Assembly (NCBI GenBank): GCA_021234155.1
Contig: JAJEKV010000021.1
Coordinates: forward strand, 13,019,760-13,083,759
From: Isoetes taiwanensis
Lineage: Eukaryota; Streptophyta; Lycopodiopsida; Isoetales; Isoetaceae
DNA: 64,000 nt
Direction of reading: 5' to 3'
The translations under genes were made by a program, and so were the position numbers. Of the stretch, positions 11,602 through 28,562 are shown one piece after another (the stretch's first letter is position 1; every line of letters begins with the position of its first letter). The notes beneath the pieces were generated by a model. That model did not search any database and was not told the DNA's origin. It saw only the letters and a program-made list of their open reading frames with translations.

Positions 11602-12994
11602 TCGATTAAGTATTGCAACCATGGATTTCAAATGTTTATGAGTAACCATGGGCTCAAACCATGAGCAAGAGCAATTTTAAATATCGCAATTTGGTTTAGA
11701 TATTGTACTTATCCACGTGATTTTGCCAAGTTTAGCATTTTGGAACTGTGTCTCCCACAACCAATAGAGTACACGCATACATGAAAAGCAAATGCATGAA
11801 ATAGAAAATGACAGTATATGTAATGGATCTTGTGTTGTGTGTTTGAAGTTGCCCATGTGAGAGTCTGGCCGTTTATTTTATACTGTGTCATCATTCATTT
11901 GTGTGCTACATCAATCAGTAGGTGCATTGCCAATTGCTATATTCCCCTAATGCGGTTGAACATGACAAAGAATAACCATGTCCCCGCCGGTGCATCGCCA
12001 GTAAATGAATTTTTTAATCTGTATGGGCTTACGACCTTGAGGACAACTCCCTTTGAGGAATTGTTAGAAAGCAATGAGTTCACACGGAGAGAAGCTCAAG
12101 CTTTAACTCAAAGGGGAAGAAAATATTTTGAGAATAAAAGCAAAAGTTAAGGGCAAGAAAGGGGAAGGAAATAAAGTAACCTTGAAGATCGCTAGTAAAA
12201 TGCTATGGCAAGATCTTGGAGGGATGTAACAAATTAGAGAAGACCTTCGGGAACTTCAAAGCTTGACACAGTAAATTTAGATGCCATAAGATAGCTTCGA
12301 GGTGCGCAAATACTCATCTTGAGACATATGCCCTTGTCATCCGCCTTCATCCGCTCCACAAAATTATCCCTAGTGTCACAAATTTATACTCTCGGTGTTT
12401 AGCAAAAGGAAGATCCAAAAATCGAATTATACATCACAATAAACATGTAGCATACCCGATGTTGTTGGATCCTTTCGAAAAGCATCCCGCAATGGAAGCA
12501 AAATATCATCAAACGTAAGCGGAAATACTCATGGGATGCACCCCGAAGGCTTGATTCTAAAATCATAACGTTTTTGCAAGATATTTGGTGCATCTACACA
12601 TACGCCTAAAGCATGTGATCCGTTGTAACCCTCAATGCGGACTTGCAAACCAAAATTTTGCTTCGAGGTAACATTTCTAAGCTTAAAGGCTTGGCACCAC
12701 GCTTGTAAAAGATGTTTTAAGCACCACGCTTAAAGGCGTAAAAGATGTTTTGTAGCATGATGGAATTACCTTTCCTTTTGTTGCATGCACTAAAAGCATG
12801 GGACTATTCATAATCGCGAATCGCATGCATACATGAAAAGCACAGTCGCTCAACATTGAAATCTGTCAAGTTCTATGGCATCTCTGTTTGCATGAGCCAT
12901 GCGCTCGGATATCATGTGCCGGCATTAATCCATCCGGGGCCTCTTTTGACATGATCTCACTTCAAATATATACGCAAGCTGCATAAAAAAGAAT

Positions 12995-13056
12995 TAGAAT
13001 ATAGACAATCAAAAGCATAGGATAGAAGAACGGGCTTACCATAAGAGTAAAAATAG
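12995..13056 (+). repeat. Direct repeat copy A (partner at 13557-13620)
   Basis: About 62 bp beginning TTAGAATATAGACAATCAAA and ending CCATAAGAGTAAAAATAGC. It matches 13557-13620 with few differences. The two copies lie about 560 bp apart in the same orientation, perhaps the result of a local duplication. Confidence 0.8.
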
Positions 13057-13556
13057 CGGGCTCCATCATCGAATAGTCGGGGAAAAATAATCATAAGCTC
13101 GGTTTAATCCAAAATATGAATGTTAAAGGCGTGTTTAAATAATACCTATGTGATTCAATAGATTCTGCCATAACCAACACTTGAGCTTCAGTTGCTTGAA
13201 TGAGGGAGTTAAGATCTTCAGAGTCGCCTGAGGTAAAAGCAGAGCTGTAAATAAACCTTCAATACCCTAATTTGTATCAGGGAGAAGTGACGTTGCCGGG
13301 CCCTTAGGTTAAGTACATAACGTCACAAACCACACCGGTTTTGCCATGGTAGATTTCCGAGGAGTTCCTAACAGAATAAAAAGGGTTGTGCGGTTGTGCA
13401 TTTCGGCCGATTGCTTCTTCTAAGCATCTGGACATGGTGGGCGCTCATCCAAATTCTGCTAATGGTTCCGATTCTGAGAAGCCTGCATCTGTCTCATGGA
13501 ATGGCAAACAAAAACCTAAGCCGTCCAATTGGAATGGCAAACAAAAACCATAGAAT

Positions 13557-13620
13557 ATAGAATATAGACAATCAAAAGCATCGGAAAGAAGAACTGGCTT
13601 ACCATAAGAGTAAAAAAAGC
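13557..13620 (+). repeat. Direct repeat copy B (partner at 12995-13056)
   Basis: Second copy of the direct repeat described at 12995-13056, differing at a handful of bases (for example CATCGGAAAGAAGAACTGG versus CATAGGATAGAAGAACGGG). Confidence 0.8.
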
Positions 13621-13966
13621 TTGATCAGAGTAGGGTTTGCCGGTTAGACGGTTTTAGAGCGGCTGCCCAGCAACAGGGGCAACCGAGAGTTTACAGGCTA
13701 CTGGGAGTTTGGAGCAGTTTTCAGGATGTTCTTGGCATATACCGACATATACCAGGAATATGCCGAAAACCCATATAAACAAGGATGTTCTTGGCAACCC
13801 AAAAAGCTTTGAGAAGCTGAAGATAAAAGAGAGAAAATTCAACAAGATGACTTCAACATTGCATTTGGTTGTAATAAATCGGTAAGTTCCTATATGTTGT
13901 TGCTAATATGTATATTTCATTTATATTCATAAGTGTTTCTTATTGATATTCAAATCAAATTTGTAG

Positions 13967-14719
13967 GCTAGGTTCCATAATTCAATGTGGGCATATGGTC
14001 AACATTTTCGAGTCGATAGCATTGACGAAGCTCGCATTACTTTTGATTCCGGAATCATTGCCTCATTTAACCAAAAGAGTCAAGCAAGTGTTCGAGATGT
14101 TAACCCCATTGATGGAGAAATCGAATATGTTGGGGTTATTGTCGATATCATCGATGTGGACTTTCGATCATTTCGACAAACAATACTAAAGTGGTTCAAA
14201 CCTCTATACCGTGGAAGAAATCAAAAAATGAGACCACATCCATCCGGGTTTTTTGAAGTAGACTCCACGCACGTCTTAGTAGATGTAAGTGAGCCATATG
14301 TGTATCCACATCAAGTTCAACAAGTTTTCTTCCATGTCAATCCTCAAAAAAATGGATGGTGGATGGTAATCCCGACGGAACCAACATCACGGCGACATGT
14401 TTGCAATACAACCATCCAAGAGGAAAACGAGGAGCATGAGGAAGAAATGGAAATTGTGAAGCCACATGTTGGAGAAGATTATGAAGATCAAGCAGGACCA
14501 AGTAATGAAGAATATGATGCTCAAGAGGGATCAAGCAACGAACTAGATTTGAGCTCACCAATGCTCTCGCCAACACATGAAGATTATATTGAAGAGGAAG
14601 AAAATGTTGAGCCTCAATATTCAAACATGCGACGGAGGCTACTTTTACCACTAGATGATGATGAATGGGAGGACCTTCAAAATGATTTTTTGGATGAGGG
14701 TTTGATGTCCAATGAATAA
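13967..14719 (+). CDS. CACTA transposase C-terminal exon (DUF4216)
   Basis: The exon opens after a TTTGTAG acceptor and stays open for about 250 codons. The first 140 residues match DUF4216, the domain found at the C-terminal end of plant TNP2 transposases: GEIEYVGVIVDIIDVDF, then ILKWFKPLYRG, then VDVSEPYVYPHQVQQVFFHV and GWWMVIPTEP. The remainder is very acidic (Glu/Asp-rich, including EENEEHEEEME and LPLDDDEWEDLQ), as is common in these proteins. This exon has no internal stop, unlike the TNP2 part. It is separated from TNP2 by about 7.8 kb of inserted DNA, so a productive transcript joining the two is doubtful. Confidence 0.8.
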   Translation, partial: ARFHNSMWAYGQHFRVDSIDEARITFDSGIIASFNQKSQASVRDVNPIDGEIEYVGVIVDIIDVDFRSFRQTILKWFKPLYRGRNQKMRPHPSGFFEVDSTHVLVDVSEPYVYPHQVQQVFFHVNPQKNGWWMVIPTEPTSRRHVCNTTIQEENEEHEEEMEIVKPHVGEDYEDQAGPSNEEYDAQEGSSNELDLSSPMLSPTHEDYIEEEENVEPQYSNMRRRLLLPLDDDEWEDLQNDFLDEGLMSNE

Positions 14720-15067
14720 GAAAAAAAAAATTATCTTAAATTATGTTCAAAGGTATGCATTTGGCACAATATATTTTTTGCAAAGAGTCATAATGGATTC
14801 CCCTTATATAATGGTTTTGCTTTCGTGAATTTAGTGCCAATCTTCTCCTTATTCTACTTTCCAAAGCCAATTAGATGACATTTTACAATTTACCTCGACT
14901 AAATTATTTGATATAGGTTATAAGATATTTCATAATTGATATGCATATGAGCATTTCTCATTCATTTGGTATGTACGAAGTCAATGCAACTCTTAGAAAA
15001 AGGTGTGGAATCCTAATTTGCTACTCAAAGCTAAAAATATGTCAAATATTCTAATGAGAAAAAAGCT
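14720..15067. other. 3' non-coding part of CACTA element
   Basis: AT-rich, no gene. It lies between the DUF4216 stop codon and the start of the CGTCA-rich subterminal repeats. Confidence 0.5.
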
Positions 15068-15427
15068 ATGTCAGAGATTCTGACGAATACTTTGATGAAT
15101 ATTATGACGAAAAAATCGTCAGAATTATCGTCATTCCATCGTCAGGCTATTCGTCAGAATAACCGTCAGAAATTTTCGTCATATGTTTCTTCAGATTATG
15201 CGTCAGATGTATTATCACATTTTTCGTCATTTTTTTCGTCATATTATTCGTCATAATTTTCGTCAATGGATTTATACGTCAGATTTTTCGTCATATTTTT
15301 CGTCACAATTTTTCGTCAGATGTTGCATCAGAATATTCGTCAGATTATTCGTCAGGTGTTTGTTGGAAAAATTTACGACACTTTTCTGACGCATTTTCTG
15401 ACGCAGAACAGTCATTCTCTTGTAGTG
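15068..15427. repeat. CACTA right terminus with CGTCA subterminal repeats
   Basis: About 340 bp packed with CGTCAGA/TCGTCA motifs (roughly twenty, mostly one orientation, spaced 10-20 bp, with the inverse TCTGACG near the end). It finishes in CATTCTCTTGTAGTG at 15427, the inverse of a CACTACAAGAG terminus. Such arrays are the binding region for the accessory TnpA-type protein in the En/Spm group. Apparent reading frames through this segment arise from the repeats. Confidence 0.85.
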
Positions 15428-15473
15428 ATTTACCAAATTAGCTTACCATATGCATGAAAAATGGTATAAAAGA

Positions 15474-16860
15474 TTACCTCGTCAAACAATGCAGTTGCAT
15501 TTCCTGAATTAAATCTTGTACATCATAATCTCGCCCATGCTGAGCACACGCTATAATCATGGCAGTCCATGAAACCACATCTTTTTTTGATATTTTGTTG
15601 AAGATGACACATGCATCACCTAGATTGCCAAATTTGACATACATATTAATAAGAGCACTTAATAAAACATCTGATCCTAATCCAGAATCTATGATGTGAA
15701 AGTGCACCTCCTTGCCTACAGCTAGGGCTGTTCTTTTTGCACAAGCATCGAAAAGACTAACAAAAGTAACCTTGTTTGGATTGAAGCCTTTCCATTACAT
15801 TTGTTCAAAGAATTGAAGAGCCTCATGCAATTGACCTTGCTGAGAATAACCTGATATTGTGGCACTCCAAGAGACCACGTCCTGGCTTTGCATTTGCTGA
15901 AACGATTGTAGGGTTTTTCCAAGGTGTTGTTGTTGAGATAACCTGATATGATGGCATTATAGACAACCAGATCAGGAAAAGACATTGTTGAAAGAGTTGA
16001 AGAGCTTCTGTAAAATGCCCATGCTTGGCATACCTACAACCATGGTAGGTCACAACATCCCTCTTATTCATCTTTTTCATGATCTTAGTAGCCTCATGGC
16101 ATGACCATCTTGAGCCAAAGGACCAATCAGTGTAGTTGCTGATATAGTTGCTGGTACTACATCATATCGAGGCATTTAATGACATATACGAAGGGCCTCC
16201 TTTAATTCTCTTTGTTGGATATAGTCAGAAATCAATAATTACCAGGAAAATGTATTCTGGTAAGGGATTTGCAAAGAACACAAAAACTGGCCGACAACCA
16301 GTGAACTTCCTTTATATAAGCCAAGCTGACGAGAAACATCAAGACATTGAGTTAGAGTCCAAATGACATAGCATAGACGACAATAATCACCATAGCAACA
16401 GCCAATGAGTGGAGGATAATGGAGTTAGTATCGAAAAGGAAATAAACATGAACATGAAACAAACTCAAAACTATATAAAAGGGCAGGTAGGGAGGGAAGC
16501 AATGGGCAAGGAAGAGACGCTGCTGTGAGAAGACACCGATAACCAACCACAAGAATAAATAGTGCATATATTGCTCGTCCCTTCCCAGAATGCCGATCCG
16601 ATGGCTCGGATCGATGCCTATCCTTATAAGGCATAAGTCTAAATAGCTCAAGTTCCACCTCAAGCTGTGCATGCTGGGCATACGCCGCAACATCATTGCA
16701 TTCCATGATACTACAGTCCTGTTGGGCACCCTCTCAAAATTTCTCGAACTACCTACAGTAGACGTTTCTGGATGTAAACCCCCATCATAATGTTCCACAA
16801 GAAAGAATTACGGCCAATCATATTGTCAAACACTGCCCTTGCTTCTGCCACGGAGCCGCA
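15474..16860 (-). pseudogene. PLS-class pentatricopeptide repeat (PPR) pseudogene
   Basis: Minus-strand PPR motifs appear in at least three frames. From the 5' side they are GSVAEARAVFDNMIGRNSF (about 16855), RTVVSWNAMM (about 16705), MNKRDVVTY then HGHFTEALQLF (about 16075-15985), FPDLVVYNAIISGY (about 15980), and finally a cleaner stretch with GSDVLLSALINMYVKFGNLG, DVVSWTAMIIACAQHG and VQDLIQEMQ (15707-15474). The VVSWNAM/AxxxFDxM pattern is that of plant organelle RNA-processing PPR proteins of the PLS subclass. Frameshifts between motifs, divergent non-PPR sequence at about 16350-16620 and the absence of an E or DYW domain mark it as inactive. It abuts the CACTA right end, 46 bp away. Confidence 0.8.
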
Positions 16861-17879
16861 TCCCATACATATGACATGATTAATTAAAAACCTCACCTTC
16901 CTAGACCAATTTCAATGATTTTATGATCGATCAACTTATAATTCTGACATGGACTTTGTACTAGCACATTTCAGGAATCCATGCTCTTGCTTACAGGTCC
17001 ACCATCAGTTTTTAGCTTGAATGGACTGTGCTAGCACATCCATAAACAAGGATTATGTAGCAAAGGAGGGGAACATACCATTGAGGCCTTTGTTGAGAAT
17101 GAAGAGAAAATGCTAGGCTGTAAGGACGACTGCAGAATGGGATAAGACAGAAAAAGTGTAGGTATTTTGGATGGAGTGGAACACTAACGACGTAAAAACG
17201 TTGCTCGCTCATGGTAGCAGAACAAACTGAGCATCCGGTTACCTGGTATGAAGAGCATTCGACGGGTCTCGAGCAACAACATGGGTGACCGACAGATTAA
17301 CGGCAACGGGAAATTTGGGGTGATTTTTGGCATATTTCAGGCATATACTAGCATATACCTGGAATATACCAAAAACCAACATGAGCAAGCGTTTGCCCCC
17401 TAGGGGCAACCCAAAAAATTCGTAAACTATAGTGAAAAGTTATTTCCTAATATTTTTGTAGGCTATTGTCATCAATTTTGTCCGGTAGGATGCGAGTGTT
17501 CCTAGGAATTTGGCATACACTATATACACTATACACTGTAACACGTCCTACCTCAATAAATAAAACAAAATCTTGCTCCTACAGCTCGATAGTGAAAACC
17601 AACACCGCCACCATATGACAGCATATGACAGTTTGTTGGGCAACGCACAGTGCGCCAGCACGTTATTTTTTTCTTGCCCAAAAATTAGCACGTAACGAGT
17701 TGACACAACGAGAGGGAATCTCGGAATAGAATCTTATAGAAAACATAGCAAAGGTTAGAGATTCAAAAAGCTGTTCCCCGTTATCAGCCTGCACTTTAGT
17801 GCACGGAATTAGCGTGGGAAAGTTGTACGGCAGCGAAAGCATATGCAGAGCACAAGTTCAAACCGAAAAATGAAACACG
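16861..17879. other. Intergenic region upstream of the GDH-like gene
   Basis: No gene. It contains the second copy of a dispersed repeat (17230-17420, related to 13640-13850). The last few hundred bases would hold the promoter and 5' UTR of the GDH-like gene; I see no TATA box I would defend. Confidence 0.4.
17320..17415 (+). repeat. Short dispersed repeat (related to 13725-13805)
   Basis: Both places contain a run of GGCATAT units followed by a TATACC(T/A)GGAATAT-(A/G)CC-(A/G)AAAACC motif and then GGCAACCCAAAAA. The similarity spans about 80-90 bp with many differences. It may be a terminus of an unrecognised element. Confidence 0.45.
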
Positions 17880-24461
<6,582 letters not shown>

Positions 24462-25766
24462 TTTAAGACTTGACTTGTGGCCTTGCTTTGTCTATACCTT
24501 GAATCGCTTACATTATCCACACCCAGAAAGGAATTTGAGCAACAATTGGCGTGCTCTGCAAGACAACATGTGCAATTTGAGACACTTGAATGAAGATGAG
24601 TTCACAGTGAAAGCTGCATTGTCTGGGGGTAATTGAACGCAAATTGACTCCAATTTGAGAGTATTACAGATTGACCAGATCCAAGAATTAATGCAGTCTG
24701 GGTATACCATGGAGCAAGAAACGTTGTATCATAGCAAACTCATTCCTATTGTACCCTGGCCACTTCGTGCCATTGTAAGTAATGAAAATCAAGTCTGTCA
24801 AAAAAATTTGTGTCCTTGTATAGCAATCCTCTTTTCATTTAGAGTGTCTACTTGTTGACAGAATTTACAAAATATACAGTGTTTCTTGGCTGGATGGCTC
24901 TATTCCGTCATAAGATTTCACTTCACAGTATTCAAATGAACCAGCATGAAGGAAGTTACAATGTCGTGGCTCAACAGTTTTCTTGATTATCAATTCAGCA
25001 ACTCAATGACCTAATCCAACAATAACAAACTGTTAGATTGGTTAACAAGCAGGTGATCCGGGAAATGTTATTTTCTGTAAACTAACTTATAATGACTCTA
25101 AATTTCAAAATGCATTGGAGGAAAATACAATAGAATATCCCTGAGTTTTAGCTTTGATATTGTTTTTGGATTGCTTGAAAGGCAAACCCTATGAACGAAG
25201 GGGTTTTCGCATAAATTGTAGAATATGGTTGAGATGAGTTATTGACATAAATAAGCAACTAAGTTAATTGACATAAATTAAGTATAAAGTGTATAAATAT
25301 GACTTAGGATTATTTAACTACTGCATAGCACTGCGATATAACTAACATAAAGGAAATCAATAACATACGCTAATGGCCGAGTTCCATGAGTTGGCAACTA
25401 AAAGGAGTATGCCTAAAATCAACTTCAAGAAAAAACCTTACAAATTTTCCTCCTTGGTGAATAAAGGACTGGACTGGCTTCGCCAATGATCTAAAAGGCA
25501 TACAAGACATGGACACAATAACTTAGTTGTTTCTATCATGGAATGGCTTGGCCTCTGTTATGCTTGAATTTATGTTCTTGAACTTGAAATTGCTCAACAG
25601 TTTCACTATGTGTATTGCCTTTGCTAATATGAAATTTCACTATTTTCTTGCGTCCTAGCCCATAAAATCTTAGTGGTCCAAAACGACAATTTTAGAGAGC
25701 ATAGAGGTTCAAAGATTGCCACATGTCCCACGGAGTCTGCAAACAATCCTCACAAAGCTTGTCCAA
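24462..25766. other. 3' flank of the GDH-like gene
   Basis: Contains the presumed 3' UTR and AT-rich non-coding DNA, repeated in copy B from 29934. No gene recognised. Confidence 0.5.
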
Positions 25767-26237
25767 TGTAACGGACCCATGGGAGACCGCTCGAGTAGAT
25801 CTTGGTGTTGTGTTCCCGAGACACCGGCATAAATGGGTAGGAGCGACTACTCATAAACGTCTAGACGGTTTTGCCCAGTTGACTAAGGGCATGTCCGTTA
25901 GGAACGTTACATTTGGTATCAGAGCAGGGCTCGAGTTCGAGTCTCTATGGGGGCAAGTATGACCCGGAATACCGTTGGACGGTAGGTCATGACTTGGTTT
26001 GTGATGCTCGAGGACGAGCATAGTCTAGTGGGAGAGATTGTAACGGACCCATGGGAGACCGCTCGAGTGGATCTTGGTGTTGTCGAGCATAGTCTAGTGG
26101 GAGAGATTGTAACGGACCCATGGGAGACCGCTCGAGTGGATCTTGGTGTTGTGTTCCCGAGACTATGAGCGACTACTCATAAACGTCTAGACGGTTTTGC
26201 CCAGTTGGCTAAGGGCATGTCGGCTAGGAACATTACA
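25767..26237. mobile_element. TRIM (miniature LTR retroelement), 5-bp TSD, three LTR copies
   Basis: Flanked by TCCAA on both sides (25762-25766 and 26238-26242). LTR1 (25767-25911, 145 bp) begins TGTAACGGACCCATGGGAGA and ends GGAACGTTACA. Two bases later comes TGGTATCAGAGC (25914-25925), a primer-binding site complementary to the 3' end of initiator tRNA-Met. The short internal part ends in the purine-rich tract GTGGGAGAGAT. A truncated LTR copy (26039-26082), a repeat of the internal end (26083-26107) and a last LTR (26108-26237, 130 bp) follow. It encodes no protein. The duplicate segment has the unoccupied site (GTCCAAATAAAA near 30910), so insertion came after the segmental duplication. 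Confidence 0.93.
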
Positions 26238-26242
26238 TCCAA

Positions 26243-26838
26243 ATAAAAAAATACTATAATATGATGTACATACAGTATGAAAGTATATGAAAAACAGTTA
26301 AAATGAAAAAACTATTTTGAATATGCTAGTTAGAATCTTCAGCCAGATGTTGTATTGTATCTATTAAACCCATTGAGCTCGAGCTCGGACATGGACACAT
26401 GATAACACTACAATGCTAGATGCTTCTGCACCAACTCCACATACTAATACTTCACGTCACTCTTTACTCTATAGAAGTCACCTATCATCATTGTTGCCCC
26501 CTTGAAGGTTTTCTAATTGTGTCCACTGAGATCCTTGTTGAGAAGCATATGGAAATCTACAAAAGAGAAAGAAATTTTCTTTAAGTAAGCATTTTGAATA
26601 TTGAAAGCTATCTCTGTAAACTAAAGATAACTTTGGAGTTATGAAGATATCTTCTTGCATGGAGAGTTTAGATAAGAAATGATATCTCAACTTTGCAATT
26701 CACGTCACATGCCAAAATATATATAAGATGACATGTTTAAGGAGATCTTTGCTAAGACATTGGTAGATAGGATTCAAGACCCATCTCTGCAACACAATCT
26801 AATGTCCTCCCTTATCAATGTTAATGCTATGCAAAGAT
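26243..26838. other. Non-coding flank within duplication copy A
   Basis: AT-rich sequence shared with copy B (about 30915-31514). No gene recognised. Confidence 0.5.
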
Positions 26839-26843
26839 GTTAT

Positions 26844-26973
26844 GTGGAACAGCAACAAGGAGCTGATTCTTGCTCTGGAATGGGAGCTGGCTACTGGCAC
26901 CCGGCGCTCCTGGCTGCTGCCAGTAGCCAGCTCCCATTCCAGAGCAAGAATCAGCGACTTGTTGCTGCTCCAC
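26844..26973. repeat. Long perfect hairpin (fold-back)
   Basis: Inner arms 26862-26897 and 26920-26955 are perfect 36-bp inverted repeats (arm 1 begins GCTGATTCTTGCTCTGGAAT), separated by a 22-bp loop. Beyond them a slightly imperfect extension (GTGGAACAGCAACAAG against CTTGTTGCTGCTCCAC) brings each arm to about 54 bp. The transcript of either strand would fold into a near-complete duplex of the size of a young plant microRNA or siRNA precursor. It could equally be a small fold-back transposon. Confidence 0.85.
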
Positions 26974-26984
26974 GACGTCAAGAA

Positions 26985-27240
26985 CCAAGAACAAGCTAAT
27001 TTGAGCGATTTTAGATGCAAGAACAGAGATTTGGGCCAAGAACAGAGTGATTCGAAGGGATTTGGGCCAAGAACAGAGTAATTCGAAGAGATTACGGGCA
27101 AGAACAGACGATATATGATAAAAAAAATTGAGAGTTTAGGGCTTCACGCTTTGAGCTTTGGTTTCGGCAGATGGTGATCTGGCTTCACGCTTTGAGCTCT
27201 GGTTTCGGCAGATGGCAGATGGTTTCGGCAGATGGTACAG
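26985..27240 (+). repeat. Local tandem repeats
   Basis: A degenerate ~31-bp unit (GGGCCAAGAACAGAGT-ATTCGAAG) occurs two to three times at about 27030-27110. A unit of roughly 49 bp, GGCTTCACGCTTTGAGCT plus GGTTTCGGCAGATGG, is doubled at about 27138-27236. Non-coding. Confidence 0.7.
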
Positions 27241-27363
27241 AAACGGGCTATAACAGGTGATCCTGAGAATGCTTACCCATTTATCATTCTTGATTTGAAT
27301 GGTCGCCACATGGCGGCCATTCATTGGTCAATAATCAAGAACGTGAATCCACTTTCCTTGACC

Positions 27364-28547
27364 TATTGGACTCGGTTACAAAGTCATAGATTAATGTATC
27401 TTAAGGCCGATTTGCTAAAGCATATGATTGTTGATTGGGGCTTCATGCAGAGGTGCCTTTTAGTTTGGTTTTGTATTCACAAGAGGTGTTATGGAGCTTC
27501 ATTTTTCAAAATCCGTCAGTGTTATTGTTTGGCACCTTTGTTGTTCACAATTATAGCATGCACGTTTTCTATCTAGCTACCTGGTATGGAATCAATATAC
27601 AGATGGCACCTTTCTGTTCTTAGTAGCGGAGGCCCAGAATCTTTACAATAACTTAAAGCTCACGCATTCTACTTAGCATCGGGAGTTCTTTGTAAGTTGA
27701 CAAAAGCGCACTACTTTGTGGACTTAAGACAATCTTATCCCTCCGTGTGTTTTGGACTACCCTTGGAAGGTATTTTTGCATGGCAAGGTCACGAGGCTGC
27801 TCTGTAATTTTGTTAGGATTCATGTCTTTGCCTCAAATGTTTGGACGATATTATTGAAGGGATATAGAAGCATATATTTTGAAGGAATATATAGCTACAC
27901 TATTCATGCCCAGGAGAAGCATTATGACTAAGCATGTGCTTGTAATACTCATGTTTATATAACATTTTTCTCTATTGGCCCTTCGATGTAAGATGAATAG
28001 ATTCTTCATACAATCGAGAACTTCATCTGGGTTGGCAATGAAGAACGAGGTGTAATCAAGTTTGTTATGATAAGGTGTGTTAAGCCTAAGGTAGCTGGAT
28101 GGCCGTGGAATGTTGAAATTTTCACCTTCAAAGTAAGGTGATGATCTCAAGGTTTATTTAGAGGTTTCTTATTGATAAGGACGATTCTCCTGGTTTGAGG
28201 TTGTTGACATAATCAATGCCTTGTTTTCTATTTACAAGGCTAGTTTTATGCCTCTTTTTCTATCTGCTTTGTTATATCATTTGCATCCATGTCCTAGTTC
28301 TTCTCCCTTGCTAACATGGTTGCTTGCTTCTTGGACACTTTCAGATCCTCTCTTTTCATATCAATCTTGAAGCATGTACTCAGTTATCTATACTATGCCG
28401 ATGATTTTTTTTGCAAGATACTCCAGATAATATGCCTGTATATTTTGTGGTACATTCAAAGACACAACGATGATGGATAGTAGCTTATAGCTTGGTACTG
28501 ATCATGGATAGTAGCTTATAGCTTGGTACTGACCACATCTTGTCATG
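27364..28547 (+). mobile_element. Degenerate L1-type LINE sequence inside duplication copy A
   Basis: Short peptide stretches on the plus strand resemble the region between reverse transcriptase and the zf-RVT domain of plant L1 elements, for example FIWVGNEERGVIKFVMIRCV then KPKVAGWPWN (about 28020-28110). The frame is interrupted repeatedly. The same sequence recurs in copy B and there runs on into zf-RVT-like sequence at 33340-34040. Confidence 0.4.
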
Positions 28548-28562
28548 CTGTTTTTTTCACAG

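Larger units (their letters stand above)
11602..13966. other. Non-coding CACTA interior with local repeats
   Basis: No convincing gene. A 106-codon plus-strand frame at 11830-12150 has no recognisable domain. Local duplications are seen around 12680-12745 (CACCACGCTT ... AAAAGATGTTTT, twice), and a 62-64-bp direct repeat occurs at 12995-13056 and 13557-13620. The stretch ends at the splice acceptor of the DUF4216 exon. Confidence 0.4.
790..15427 (+). mobile_element. Decayed CACTA (En/Spm, CMC) DNA transposon, left end not seen
   Basis: The element is defined by a Transposase_24-like gene (minus), a TNP2 transposase (plus), a DUF4216 exon (plus) and a right terminus at 15427. The last 18 bases, read inward on the minus strand, are CACTACAAGAGAATGACT. 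About 340 bp of CGTCA-rich subterminal repeats lie just inside this terminus, as expected for CACTA elements. No matching left terminus is present, so it lies before the window or is deleted; the start given is only the leftmost transposon-like exon. About 7.8 kb separates the DUF4218-like end of TNP2 (6052) from the DUF4216 exon (13967). These two parts are normally close, so this span is mostly later insertions, two of which are delimited below. Confidence 0.7.

Noticed and set aside
15068-15457. Overlapping plus-strand reading frames in the CGTCA-rich region
   Set aside because: Their residues follow the DNA repeat (Ser-Ser-Asp and Phe-Arg-His patterns); this is transposon subterminal DNA.
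25925-25945. GTTCGAGTC as a tRNA B-box or tRNA gene
   Set aside because: It lies next to the TRIM primer-binding site and is part of that retroelement.
28390-28440. YYADDFF-like reverse transcriptase box in the plus-strand LINE remnant
   Set aside because: It lies downstream of the FIWVG-type region that should follow RT, and has no other RT motifs around it; probably chance.
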